64,000 bases of DNA from Coccinella septempunctata (Eukaryota > Arthropoda > Insecta > Coleoptera > Coccinellidae), in the NCBI RefSeq assembly GCF_907165205.1, contig NC_058191.1, forward strand, positions 17,548,501 to 17,612,500, given 5' to 3'. Both the position numbers and the translations under genes were made by a program. Numbering within the stretch: position 1 is the stretch's first letter; each line of letters starts with the position of its first letter. The notes under the pieces were generated by a model. That model saw only the letters and a list, made by a program, of their open reading frames with translations, was not told where the DNA came from and searched no databases. This document shows positions 12,501-24,165 of the stretch, piece after piece.

Positions 12501-15500
12501 ATCAATTCGACCAAAATCTCGAAACTGTACACAGTTTTCGAAATGAGATGCACATGTTGAATTTCAGTTCGATAGTTCAGATAGGAATCGAGATTTCGGT
12601 GGTCTTTTCGGCAAAGTGTGATATCAATTCCTCAAAAACTGTTGGATCAATTCGAACCAAATCTCGAAACAGCACATGGTTTCCGAATTGAGATGCACAT
12701 GTTGAATTTCAGTTCGATAGTTCTGATAGGAATTGAGATTTCAGTGGTCGACTCGACAAAATATCATTTCAATTCCCAAGGAACTATTGAATCAATTCGA
12801 CCCAAATCCCGAAACTGTACTCAGTTTTCGAATTGAGATGCACATGTTGAATTTCAGTTCGATAATTCAGATAGGAATTGAAATTTCAGTGGTCAATTCG
12901 GCAAAGTGTGATATCAATTCCTCGAAAACTGTTGGATCAATTCGAACCAAATCTTGAAACTGCACATAGTTTTCGGATTGAGATGCACATGTTGAATTTC
13001 AGTTCGATAGTTCAGATAGGAATTGAGATTTCATTGGTCAATTCGGCAAAGTGTGATATCAATTCCTCGAAAACTGTTGGATCAATTCGAACCAAATCTT
13101 GAAACTGCACATAGTTTTCGGATTGAGATGCACATGTTGAATTTCAGTTCGATAGTTCAGATAGGAATCGAGATTTCGGTGGTCTTTTCGGCAAATTGTG
13201 ATATCAATTCCTCAAAAACTGTTGGTTCAATTCGAACGAAATCTTGAAATTTCACACAGTTTTCGAATTGAGATGCACATGTTGAAATTCAGTTCGATAG
13301 TTCAGATAGGAATTGAGATTTCAGTGGTCAATTCGACAAAATATCATTTCAATTCCCAAGGAACTATTGGATCAATTCGACCCAAATCCCGAAACTGTAC
13401 TCAGTTTTTGAATTGAGATGCACATGTTGAATTTCAGTTCGATAGTTCAGATAGGAATTGAGATTTCAGTGGTCAATTCGGCAAAGTGTGATATCAATTC
13501 CTAAAAACTGTTGGATCAATTCGAACCAAATCTTGAAACTGCACATAGCTTTCGAATTGAGATGCACATGTTGAATTTCAGTTCGATAGTTCTGATAGGA
13601 ATTGAGATTTCAGTGCTCGATTCGACATATTTTCATTTCAATTCCTAAGGAACTATTGGATCAATTCGACCAAAATCTCGAAACTGTACACAGTTTTCGA
13701 AATGAGATGCACATGTTGAATTTCAGTTCGATAGTTGAGATAGGAATCGAGATTTCGGTGGTCTTTTCGGCAAAGTGTGATATCAATTCCTCAAAAACTG
13801 TTGGATCAATTCGAACCAAATCTCGAAACAGCACATGGTTTCCGAATTGAGATGCACATGTTGAATTTCAGTTCGATAGTTCTGATAGGAATTGAGATTT
13901 CAGTGGTCGACTCGACAAAATATCATTTCAATTCCCAAGGAACTATTGAATCAATTCGACCCAAATCCCGAAACTGTACTCAGTTTTCGAATTGAGATGC
14001 ACATGTTGAATTTCAGTTCGATAGTTCAGATAGGAATTGAGATTTCAGTGGTCAATTCGGCAAAGTGTGATATCAATTCCTAAAAACTGTTGGATCAATT
14101 CGAACCAAATCTTGAAACTGCACATAGCTTTCGAATTGAGATGCACATGTTGAATTTCAGTTCGATAGTTCTGATAGGAATTGAGATTTCAGTGGTCGAT
14201 TCGACATATTATCATTTCAATTCCTAAGGAACTATTGGATCAATTCGACCAAAATCTCGAAACTGTACACAGTTTTCGAAATGAGATGCACATGTTGAAT
14301 TTCAGTTCGATAGTTCTGATAGGAATTGAGATTTCAGTGGTCTATTCGGCAAAGTGTGATATCAATTCCTCAAAAACTGTTGGATCAATTCGAACCAAAT
14401 CTTGAAACTGCACATAGCTTTCGAATTGAGATGCACATGTTGAATTTCAGTTCGATAGTTCTGATAGGAATTGAGATTTCAGTGGTCGATTCGACATATT
14501 ATCATTTCAATTCCTAAGGAACTATTGGATCAATTCGACCAAAATCTCGAAACTGTACTCAGTTTTCGAATTGAGATGCACATGTTGAATTTCAGTTCGA
14601 TAGTTCAGATAGGAATTGAGATTTCAGTGGTCAATTCGGCAAAGTGTGATATCAATTCTTCGAAAACTGTTGGATCAATTCGATCCAAATCTTGAAACTG
14701 CACATACTTTTCGAATTGAGATGCACATGTTGAATTTCAGTTCGATAGTTCAGATAGGAATCGAGATTTCGGTGGTCTTTTCGGCAAAGTTTGATATCAA
14801 TTCCTCGAAAACTGTTGGATCAATTCGAACCAAATCTTGAAACTGCACATAGTTTTCGAATTGAGATGCACATGTTGAATTTCAGTTCGATAGTTCTGAT
14901 AGGAATTGAGATTTCAGTGGTCGATTCGACATATTATCATTTCAATTCCTAAGGAACTATTGGACCAATTCGACCAAAATCTCGAAACTGTACACAGTTT
15001 TCGAAATGAGATGCACATGTTGAATTTCAGTTCGATAGTTCTGATAGGAATTGAGATTTCAGTGGTCGATTCGACAAAATATCATTTCAATTCCCAAGGA
15101 ACTATTGGATCAATTCGACCCAAATCCCGAAACTGTACTCAGTTTTCGAATTGAGATGCACATGTTGAATTTCAGTTCGATAATTCAGATAGGAATTGAA
15201 ATTTCAGTGGTCAATTCGGCAAAGTGTGATATCAATTCCTCGAAAACTGTTGGATCAATTCGAACCAAATCTTGAAACTGCACATAGTTTTCGGATTGAG
15301 ATGCACATGTTGAATTTCAGTTCGATAGTTCAGATAGGAATTGAGATTTCATTGGTCAATTCGGCAAAGTGTGATATCAATTCCTCGAAAACTGTTGGAT
15401 CAATTCGAACCAAATCTTGAAACTGCACATAGTTTTCGGATTGAGATGCACATGTTGAATTTCAGTTCGATAGTTCAGATAGGAATCGAGATTTCGGTGG

Positions 15501-17999
15501 TCTTTTCGGCAAAGTGTGATATCAATTCCTCAAAAACTGTTGGTTCAATTCGAACCAAATCTTGAAATTTCACACAGTTTTCGAATTGAGATGCACATGT
15601 TGAAATTCAGTTCGATAGTTCAGATAGGAATTGAGATTTCAGTGGTCAATTCGACAAAATATCATTTCAATTCCCAAGGAACTATTGGATCAATTCGACC
15701 CAAATCCCGAAACTGTACTCAGTTTTTGAATTGAGATGCATATGTTGAATTTCAGTTCGATAGTTCAGATAGGAATTGAGATTTCAGTGGTCAATTCGGC
15801 AAAGTGTGATATCAATTCCTAAAAACTGTTGGATCAATTCGAACCAAATCTTGAAACTGCACATAGCTTTCGAATTGAGATGCACATGTTGAATTTCAGT
15901 TCGATAGTTCTGATAGGAATTGAGATTTCAGTGGTCGATTCGACATATTATCATTTCAATTCCTAAGGAACTATTGGATCAATTCGACCAAAATCTCGAA
16001 ACTGTACACAGTTTTCGAAATGAGATGCACATGTTGAATTTCAGTTCGATAGTTCAGATAGGAATCGAGATTTCGGTGGTCTTTTCGGCAAAGTGTGATA
16101 TCAATTCCTCAAAAACTGTTGGATCAATTCGAACCAAATCTCGAAACAGCACATGGTTTCCGAATTGAGATGCACATGTTGAATTTCAGTTCGATAGTTC
16201 TGATAGGAATTGAGATTTCAGTGGTCGACTCGACAAAATATCATTTCAATTCCCAAGGAACTATTGAATCAATTCGACCCAAATCCCGAAACTGTACTCA
16301 GTTTTCGAATTGAGATGCACATGTTGAATTTCAGTTCGATAGTTCAGATAGGAATTGAGATTTCAGTGGTCAATTCGGCAAAGTGTGATATCAATTCCTA
16401 AAAACTGTTGGATCAATTCGAACCAAATCTTGAAACTGCACATAGTTTTCGAATTGAGATGCACATGTTGAATTTCAGTTCGATAGTTCTGATAGGAATT
16501 GAGATTTCAGTGGTCGATTCGACATATTATCATTTCAATTCCTAAGGAACTATTGGATCAATTCGACCAAAATCTCGAAACTGTACACAGTTTTCGAAAT
16601 GAGATGCACATGTTGAATTTCAGTTCGATAGTTCTGATAGGAATTGAGATTTCAGTGGTCTATTCGGCAAAGTGTGATATCAATTCCTCAAAAACTGTTG
16701 GATCAATTCGATCCAAATCTTGAAACTGCACATAGCTTTCGAATTGAGATGCACATGTTGAATTTCAGTTCGATAGTTCTGATAGGAATTGAGATTTCAG
16801 TGGTCGATTCGACATATTATCATTTCAATTCCTAAGGAAATATTGGATCAATTCGACCAAAATCTCGAAACTGTACTCAGTTTTCGAATTGAGATGCACA
16901 TGTTGAATTTCAGTTCGATAGTTCAGATAGGAATTGAGATTTCAGTGGTCAATTCGGCAAAGTGTGATATCAATTCCTAAAAACTATTGGATCAATTCGA
17001 ACCAAATCTTGAAACTGCACATAGCTTTCGAATTGAGATGCACATGTTGAATTTCAGTTCGATAGTTCTGATAGGAATTGAGATTTCAGTGGTCGATTCG
17101 ACATATTATCATTTCAATTCCTAAAGAACTATTGGATCAATTCGACCAAAATCTCGAAACTGTACATAGTTTTCGAAATGAGATGCACATGTTGAATTTC
17201 AGTTCGATAGTTCTGATAGGAATTGAGATTTTAGTGGTCAATTCGGCAAAGTGTGATATCAATTCCTCGAAAACTGTTGGATCAATTCGAACCAAATCTT
17301 GAAACTGCACACAGTTTTCGAATTGAGATGCACATGTTGAATTTCAGTTCGATAGTTTAGATAGGAATTGAGATTTCAGCGGTCTATTCGGCAAAGTGTG
17401 ATATCAATTCCTCGAAAACGGTTGGATCAATTCGAACCAAATCTTGAAACTGCACACAGTTTTCGAATTGAGATGCACATGTTGAATTTCAGTTCGATAG
17501 TTTAGATAGGAATTGAGATTTCAGTTGTCAATTCGGCAAAGTGTGATATCAATTCCTCGAAAACTGTTGGATCAATTCGAACCAAATCTTGAAACTGCAC
17601 ACAGTTTTCGAATTGAGATGCACATGTTGAATTTCAGTTAGATAGTTTAGATAGGAATTGAGATTTCAGTGGTCAATTCGGCAAAGGGTGATATCAATTC
17701 CTCGAAAACTGTTGGATCAATTCGAACCAAATCTTGAAATTTCACACAGTTTTCGAAATGAGATGCACATGTTGAATTTCAGTTCGATAGTTCTGATAGG
17801 AATTGAGATTTCAGTGGTCGATTCGACAAAATATCATTTCAATTCCCAAGGAACAATTGGATCAATTCGACCCAAATCCCGAAACTGCACACAGTTTTCG
17901 AATTGAGATGCACATGTTGAATTTCAGTTCGATAGTTTAGATAGGAATTGAGATTTCAGTGGTCAATTCGGCAAAGTGTGATATCAATTTATCGAAAAC

Positions 18000-20335
18000 T
18001 GTTGGATCAATTCGAACCAAATCTTGAAACTGCACACAGTTTTCGAATTGAGATGCACATGTTGAATTTCAGTTCGATAGTTTAGATAGGAATTGAGATT
18101 TCAGCGGTCTATTCGGCAAAGTGTGATATCAATTCCTCAAAAACGGTTGGATCAATTCGAACCAAATCTTGAAACTGCACACAGTTTTCGAATTGAGATG
18201 CACATGTTGAATTTCAGTTCGATAGTTCAGATAGGAATCGAGATTTCGGTGGTCTTTTCGGCAAAGTGTTATATCAATTCCTCAAAAACTGTTGGTTGAA
18301 TTCGAACCAAATCTTGAAATTTCACACAGTTTTCGAATTGAGATGCACATGTTGAAATTCAGTTCGATAGTTCAGATAGGAATTGAGATTTCAGTGGTCA
18401 ATTCGGCAAAGTGTGACATCAATTCCTCGAAAACTGTTGGATCAATTCGAACCAAATCTTGAAACTGCACATAGTTTTCGGATTGAGTTGCACATGTTGA
18501 ATTTCAGTTCGATAGTTCAGATAGGAATCGAGATTTCGGTGGTCTTTTCGGCAAAGTGTGATATCAATTCCTAAAAAACTGTTATATCAATTCGAACCAA
18601 ATCTCGAAACAGCACATGGTTTCCGAATTGTGATGCACATGTTGAATTTCAGTTCGATAGTTCTGATAGGAATTGAGATTCCAGTGGTCGATTCGACAAA
18701 ATATCATTTCAATTCCCAGGGAACTATTGGATCAATTCGACCCAAATCCCGAAACTGTACTCAGTTTTCGAATTGAGATGCACATGTTGAATTTCAGTTC
18801 GATAGTTCTTATAGGAATTGAGATTTCAGTGGTCTATTCGGCAAAGTGTGATATCAATTCCTCAAAAACTGTTGGATCAAATCGACCCAAACCTTGAAAC
18901 TGCACATCGTTTTCGGATTGAGATGCACCTGTTGAATTTCAGTTCGATAGTTCCGATAGGAATCGAGATTTCAGTGGCCTTTTCAACAAAGTGTGATATC
19001 AATTCCTCAAAAACTGTTGGATCAATTCGACCCAAATCCCGAAACTGTACTCAGTTTTCGAATTGAGATGCACATGTTGAATTTCAGTTCGTTAGTTCAG
19101 ATAGGAATTGAGATTTCAGTGGTCAATTCGGCAAAGTGTGATATCAATTCCTAAAAACTGTTGGATCAATTCGAACCAAATCTTGAAACTGCACATAGTT
19201 TTCGAATTGAGATGCACATGTTGAATTTCAGTTCGATAGTTCTGATAGGAATTGAGATTTCAGTGGTCGATTCGACATATCATCATTTCAATTCCTAAGG
19301 AACTATTGGACCAATTCGACCAAAATCTCGAAACTGTACACAGTTTTCGGAATGAGATGCACATGTTGAATTTCATTTCGATAGTTCTGATAGGAATTGA
19401 GATTTCAGTGGTCTATTCGGCAAAGTGTATTATCAATTCCTCAAAAACTGTTGGACCAATTCGACCCAAATCTTGAAACTGCACATAGTTTTCGAATTGA
19501 GATGCACATGTTGAATTTCAGATCGATAGTTCTGATAGGAATTGAGATTTCAGTGGTCGATTCGACAAAATATCATTTCAATTCCCAAGGAATTGAATCA
19601 ATTCGAACCAAATCCCGAAACTGTACTCAGTTTTCGAATTGAGATGCACATGTTGAATTTCAGTTCGATAGTTCAGATAGGAATTGAGATTTCAGTGGTC
19701 TATTCGGCAAAGTGTGATATCAATTCCTCAAAAACTGGTGGACCAATTCGACCCAAATCATGAAACTGCAGATAGTTTTCGAATTGAGATGCACATGTTG
19801 AATTTCAGATCGATAGTTCTGATAGGAATGGAGATTTCAGTAGTCGATTCGAAAAAATATCATTTCAATTCCTAAGGAACTATTGGATTAATTCGAACAA
19901 AATTTCACACAGTTTTCGAATTGAGATGCACATGTTGAATCTCAGTTCGATAGGTCAGATTGGAATTGAGATTTCAGCGGTCTATTCGGCAAAGTGTGAT
20001 ATCAATTCCTCAAAAACGGTTGGATCAATTCAAACCAAATCTAGAAACTGCACTTAGTTTTCGAATTGAGATGCACATGTTGAATTTCAGTTCGATAGTT
20101 TAGATAGGAATTGAGATTTCAGCGGTCTATTCGGCAAAGTGTGATATCAATTCCTCAAAAACGGTTGGATCAATTCGAACCAAATCTTGAAACTGCACAC
20201 AGTTTTCGAATTGAGATGCACATGTTGAATTTCAGTTCGATAGTTCTGATAGGAATGGAGATTTCAGTAGTCGATTCGACAAAATATTATTTCAATTCCT
20301 AAGGAACTATTGGATCAATTCGACCAAAATCCCGA
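18000..20335 (+). repeat. Divergent right edge of array A
   Basis: Monomers here carry private changes absent from the core: CCTTTTCAACAAAG near 18,975, CACCTGTTG near 18,926, AAGGAATTGAATC with a 3-bp loss near 19,590, and an 8-bp loss near 19,900 (GAACAAAATTTCACAC). Higher-order phasing is no longer clear. This is the expected pattern at a satellite edge, where homogenisation is weak, and it abuts the retrotransposon fragment starting near 20,345. Confidence 0.75.
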
Positions 20336-20344
20336 AACTATCAA

Positions 20345-21035
20345 AAGGAATGAAAGGATCAAGGGATCGTCGATGCTGAGGTCATAAGGATTACCACAAA
20401 TATAACAAAAAAGCCGATGCCCTTATTGCTGTTTAAAACCCAGAATAAGGGTATCTTCGAGGTGAGAAGGCTCTACAACATGAACTGTGTTGTTGAACCT
20501 AAGAGAAGGACGACCGGGCCTGGACAATGTTATCGCTGTCAGCGATATGGACATGCCCAAAGTAAGTGCACTTTTCCATGGAGGTGCGTGAAAGGCTCCG
20601 GTAATCACAGCTCCAAGGAGTGTACGCTTACCAGGGAGAACGAGGAGCGAAATGCTTCTTGTGTTCTCTGTGGAGAACAATGACATCCAGCCAGCTACAA
20701 GGGATGTAGCGAATGGAAATTGGTCACTAAAAAGGCCAAGAGATCGCCAAGATCAAACCAAACCAGCTCGAGGCCAACACAGAATACTCCGAAGCCAGCC
20801 CAAAACTCTTGTGAAGAAACCCCAGGAAACTGCAACGAAAGCAGTCAAAGAGACGAAGAAACCAGAGAAAAAGACGGAAAAGGCAAAAACCGTCAAAAAA
20901 GCCGAAACCAGAAAAGGAATTTCTGGAATCACTGAGGAACTGGATAAGTTCACGAAAAACCTCCTCAGCACCATGATGCAGAATCTGGAGAAAGAGATTG
21001 AGAAGAAGATGCAGCAAATTATTAAGAATATTTAA
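20345..21035 (+). pseudogene. Jockey-clade retrotransposon ORF1 (gag), 5'-truncated and broken
   Basis: This is the C-terminal part of a non-LTR gag, the RNA-binding protein that packages element RNA. The KKPMPLLLF to FEVRRLYNM stretch resembles the region before the zinc knuckles in insect Jockey gags (PRE_C2HC type). A CCHC knuckle CYRCQRYGHAQSKC is intact at 20,528-20,569. The second knuckle reads CVKGSGNHSSKEC, with Gly where the second Cys is expected. The third is split by an in-frame TGA at 20,681, after which HPASYKGC continues in the same frame. A frameshift then leads to a Lys-rich tail ending in a charged helix (EKEIEKKMQQ) at 21,035. The 5' end is lost; satellite stops at about 20,335. 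The family call is firm; the exact frameshift site is not resolved. Confidence 0.85.
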
Positions 21036-21037
21036 TG
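21033..21037 (+). promoter_or_regulatory. Overlapping stop-start TAATG between ORF1 and ORF2
   Basis: The ORF1 stop TAA (21,033-21,035) shares its last A with the ORF2 start ATG (21,035-21,037). UAAUG overlaps are known to couple translation of the two ORFs by termination-reinitiation in the R1-clade element SART1. Using it in this Jockey-clade element is inference from the sequence. Confidence 0.7.
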
Positions 21038-23144
21038 GCTGATACGACGATAAAGAACAATCTCATAATCGTCTCTTGGAACGTCGAAGGATTGAGAGCC
21101 CGCAGACCAGAATTCGAAGAACTGATTGAAGAGAAGAGACCGGATGTCATAGCTCTCCAAGAAACAAGACTTAACCCCAACGTTCGGATAGCATTTCCCA
21201 ATTACGATATCTACAGAAATGATAGACCTAACAGCACAGGTGGCGTTGCTATACTGGCTAGAAGGAATATGGATCACCATTTCGACCAAATATTCAATGG
21301 TCAAGAAGTAGAAGCAATATCGATTATTGTGAATACCAATCGAGGACAAGTGAAGATTATTTCGACTTATAAATCACCGGATAAGGACATGCTGGAAGAG
21401 GATCTGAAAATGCTACTAGAAGGAAGACACCCGAAAATCATAATTGGTGATCTTAACTGCAAATCGCAGGAATGGAACAGTAGGGTGGAAAATACCAACG
21501 GGAGAAGACTGAAGATTTATGCTGAAAAACTTAATGCGGTTGTGATATGACCTGATATACCGACCTACATACCAAGAGTAAATGGACTACCCGATGTACT
21601 GGACATTGTCGTAATGAAAGACATCACTGAAGAAATCAGCATTGATACAATAGAAGACTGAACTTCAGACCACAATCCCATAGAATTCGTAGTGGGACAT
21701 GGCCCAAGAAACGAAGAAGAGACACAAACCAAGGATCGCACAGACTGGGAGAAATATAAGAATTTACTTCAGGAGAAAATCACGGAAATTCCCCAAATAA
21801 ACACCCGGGATGAATTAGATGAAGCAGTTGAAAAATTGGAAAATCAAATGAAAGAAGCCTATGAAGAAAGCACCAAGAGAATAAGGAAACCAATTCCGAA
21901 ACATTCACATGGAGATACGCCAAGGGATATAAAGGAACTTATAAAAAAGAACAGAAGACTCAGGAAAATCTACAGAACAACAAAAAGAGAAGAAGACAAG
22001 AAGAAACTGAATAAGCATAGTCAGATATTGAAAAATGCTTTAACAGAACTGCGTAATAACAGATGGCACCAGAGATTAAGGGAACTGAATACAATAGATC
22101 ACTCGGCTTGGAAAATGCAAAAACGCTTACGACGAGAACAGACAGTTATACCTCCACTGCATGGAGCAAACGGAATTGTATATACGAGACTTGAAAAAGC
22201 CGAAGCACTTGCCGACTCGATTGAGAGAGAAGCCAGAATAAATTACAGAAATGATGATGACAATGAAGATCTAGAAGAAGAAGTGGAGGCAAACGAAGAA
22301 CTGATGATGGAACCACCGGAAACCGAAATCATTCCAAAACCGGCTTCACCAACAGAAATCAAAGAGATAATAATGAAACTGAAAAACCGGAAAGCACCGG
22401 GAGAAGATAGGATAACGAATGTTGAAGAAATTGCCTAGAAAAGGAATAGCAGCCTTGACGAATATAACAAACGGAGTGATGAGGACCGAATACTACCCAA
22501 AGAGATGGAAAACTGCAGAAATGATAGTTTTCAACAAGCCTGGAAAGGAACGGAAATTTCCTCAAAATTATAGACCAATCAGCCTACTATCAGCACTAGG
22601 AAAAGTCGTCGAGAGGGTTATCGCCAAAAGGCTGAATGAGGAAACAGAAATGTTGAAGATAATTCCACCCGAACAATTTGGATTTCGACGAGAACACTCG
22701 ACTGAACTCCAATTACTACGGCTCATAGAATACGTCACCGAAGGAATGCAGACCAAACAGGCCACAGGATTAGTTCTGATGGATATCGAGAGAGCTTTTG
22801 ATAGAGTATGGCAAGAAGGCCTAATCTACAAGATGAAAAAAGCAGGATATTCGACCAAGCTATGCAAGATTATAAGGAACTATCTGAGGAATAGAAACTT
22901 TTATGTGAAAATAGATGGAGCAACCTCTCAAACCAGACAATTGGAAGCGGGAGTGCCTCAAGGATCGGTACTTGGACCTCTGCTTTACGTAATATACGTC
23001 TACGATATCCCGAAGAATGCTAGAAATATGCTCACCTTGTACGCAGATGACACAGGAATAGCGTTCAGACATCGACGCCCAGAGATCATACACCGGAGAC
23101 TGCAGGAAGCCATAGATGAATTACTCAAATGGTGCATCAAATGG
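21035..23144 (+). pseudogene. Jockey-clade ORF2: endonuclease plus reverse transcriptase, 3'-truncated
   Basis: ORF2 encodes an AP-like endonuclease that nicks target DNA and a reverse transcriptase for target-primed copying. Endonuclease motifs are present in order: SWNVEG (N16), LQETRL (E43), STYKSP, GDLNCKSQEW and TSDHNPI at 21,662. In-frame TGA codons break it at 21,548 and 21,659. The RT linker and fingers run from 21,692 to a frameshift near 22,420, then continue in another frame from 22,419. RT motifs QNYRPISLLSALGK, FGFRREHST, LMDIERAFDRVW, GVPQGSVLGPLLY and YADD (23,040-23,051) are intact. Homology stops after WCIKW at 23,144, where gag-like DNA of another element is joined, so the thumb, C-terminal domain and 3' UTR are missing. 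It is not functional as it stands. Confidence 0.92.
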
Positions 23145-23469
23145 TGTGTTGCGTTAGAGATAGGGGACCAGAGACCGCCAGAACTGCCTCAGGACCGACC
23201 GCAACTCCAGGGAGCAGGACAGAGGCCATACTGCCGGACCTCCGACTGAGTCCCGCCGTACCGCCAACACCGTCAGAACCGTCGCCGCCCACATCGTTGC
23301 CGCCCCTACCGAAGTAGAAGGTGAAAATGGATTAGAATTACCGAAAAAAAAATTACCGAGTATTAAAATGATACCGTTCCGAAAAATATCCTTTATTGCA
23401 CCAACCGAAATGGTGGATGCGCTAACCGGAGTAGTAGTCGATTCGTCGAAATATCATTTCAATTCCTAA
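23143..23469 (+). pseudogene. Gag-tail fragment of another retroelement, left copy, fused to Jockey RT
   Basis: From GGTGTGTTGCG at 23,143 the sequence matches 25,986 onward, where it follows gag zinc knuckles, so this is the knuckle-proximal tail of that gag. The Jockey frame runs through the joint and ends at 23,249. The knuckle frame reads a Pro-rich tail (PPTPSEPSPPTS) but meets TAG at 23,314. A third frame is open for 101 codons (23,164-23,469) and ends inside satellite DNA with the residues SSKYHFNS. Compared with the right copy, 63 nt are extra between two ACCGAAA repeats (23,340 and 23,404). Which frame was the true one is unresolved. Element class is LTR-type gag by knuckle pattern, not proven. 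Confidence 0.6.
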
Positions 23470-23876
23470 GGAACTATTGGATCAATTCGAACCAAATCTT
23501 GAAACTGCACATAGTTTTCGCATGCATCTCAATATGCAACTCAATTCGAAACTATGTACAGTTTCAAAATTTGGCTCGAATTGATCCAACAGTTTATGGG
23601 AAATTGATATCACACTTTGCCGAATTGACCTCTGAAATCTCAATTCCTATCAGAACTATCGATATGAAATTCAACATGTGCATCTCAATTCGAAAACTAT
23701 GTGAAGTTTCAAGATTCGGGTCGAAATGATCAAACGGTTTTTGAGAAATTCATATCACACTTTGCCGAATTGACCACAGAAATCTTAATTCCTATCTGAA
23801 TTATCGAACTGAATGAAACTCAATACGTGTATCTCAGTTCAAAAATTGTGTAGAGTTTCGAGATTTGGATCGAATT
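23433..23876. repeat. Diverged satellite island with internal strand fold-back, left copy
   Basis: About 85 bp of plus-orientation satellite (GTCGATTCG to GCACATAGTTTTCG) meets minus-orientation satellite around 23,518-23,545. The 12-bp arms ACATAGTTTTCG and CGAAAACTATGT occur around a spacer containing CATGCATCTCAATATGCAAC; in this copy the right arm has lost one A. The remaining three or so minus-strand monomers are more diverged than the large arrays, with words such as CATACGTG and GATCAAACGG. A shorter version of the same island lies at 26,211-26,557. Confidence 0.8.
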
Positions 23877-24165
23877 TTGATGGTCAATGAATAAAAGAAT
23901 AAGTTCTATTTATGAATGAACATGAATTGTTCGATCAAGGAGACTCAACTCTCGAAATAATAACTTATGACAAGAATATCCATGAACCTTGACAAGAGCG
24001 ACTTCGGCAAGTCTGGGAAGAATCGTTTCGGTCCGTCAAAAATGACATATCGGCCTATTTTCCATATCGCATTCGTCCGAAATACGATGCAATGATGAAC
24101 CCAATAATTGGTACAAATAAAAAACTTTGAAATCCTCGAGATTGCGCAGGAAACTTTCAATTTCA
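23877..24165. repeat. Unidentified AT-rich repeat block, left copy
   Basis: Non-satellite sequence from TGATGGTCAATGAATAAAAG to about GCGCAGGAAACTTTC is repeated with small differences at 26,558-26,834. An open frame of about 70 codons exists on the minus strand in both copies (24,166-23,945 and 26,834-26,619), with similar residues such as FFICTNYWVHHCIVFRT. I recognise no domain, and the differences include radical changes, so coding is doubtful. AATAAA occurs early in the block and could be an old polyadenylation signal. It may be part of an unclassified transposon. Confidence 0.6.

Larger units (their letters stand above)
1..20335 (+). repeat. 145-bp satellite array, plus orientation (array A)
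   Basis: Head-to-tail monomers of 145 bp (some 144) run without interruption from the window edge to about 20,335, roughly 140 copies. Each monomer carries the landmarks ATTGAGATTTC, ATCAATTC, GGATCAATTCGA, TTTTCGAATTGAG, GCACATGTTGAATTTCAG and TTCGATAGTT in that order. The array continues off the left end. Short open frames recur in almost every monomer, but they overlap, stop after about 63-82 codons and shift frame each repeat because 145 = 3x48+1, so they are not genes. High regularity and higher-order structure fit a homogenised pericentromeric or centromeric satellite; the chromosomal position is inference. Confidence 0.97.

Noticed and set aside
42..20302. Dozens of open frames of 63-82 codons, one per monomer, with similar peptides (MRFQWSIRQ and relatives), and mirror-image ones on the minus strand
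   Set aside because: They overlap each other, follow the 145-bp period, and shift frame each monomer because 145 is not a multiple of 3. Many begin at non-ATG codons. They are shadows of the satellite.
1..20335. CRISPR array
   Set aside because: The regular period is a whole 145-bp monomer with no unique spacers. The context is eukaryotic transposons and there are no cas genes.
20727..21349. Minus-strand frames of 73-105 codons rich in Phe and Leu
   Set aside because: Antisense of the Lys- and Glu-rich gag tail and the endonuclease; no family resemblance.
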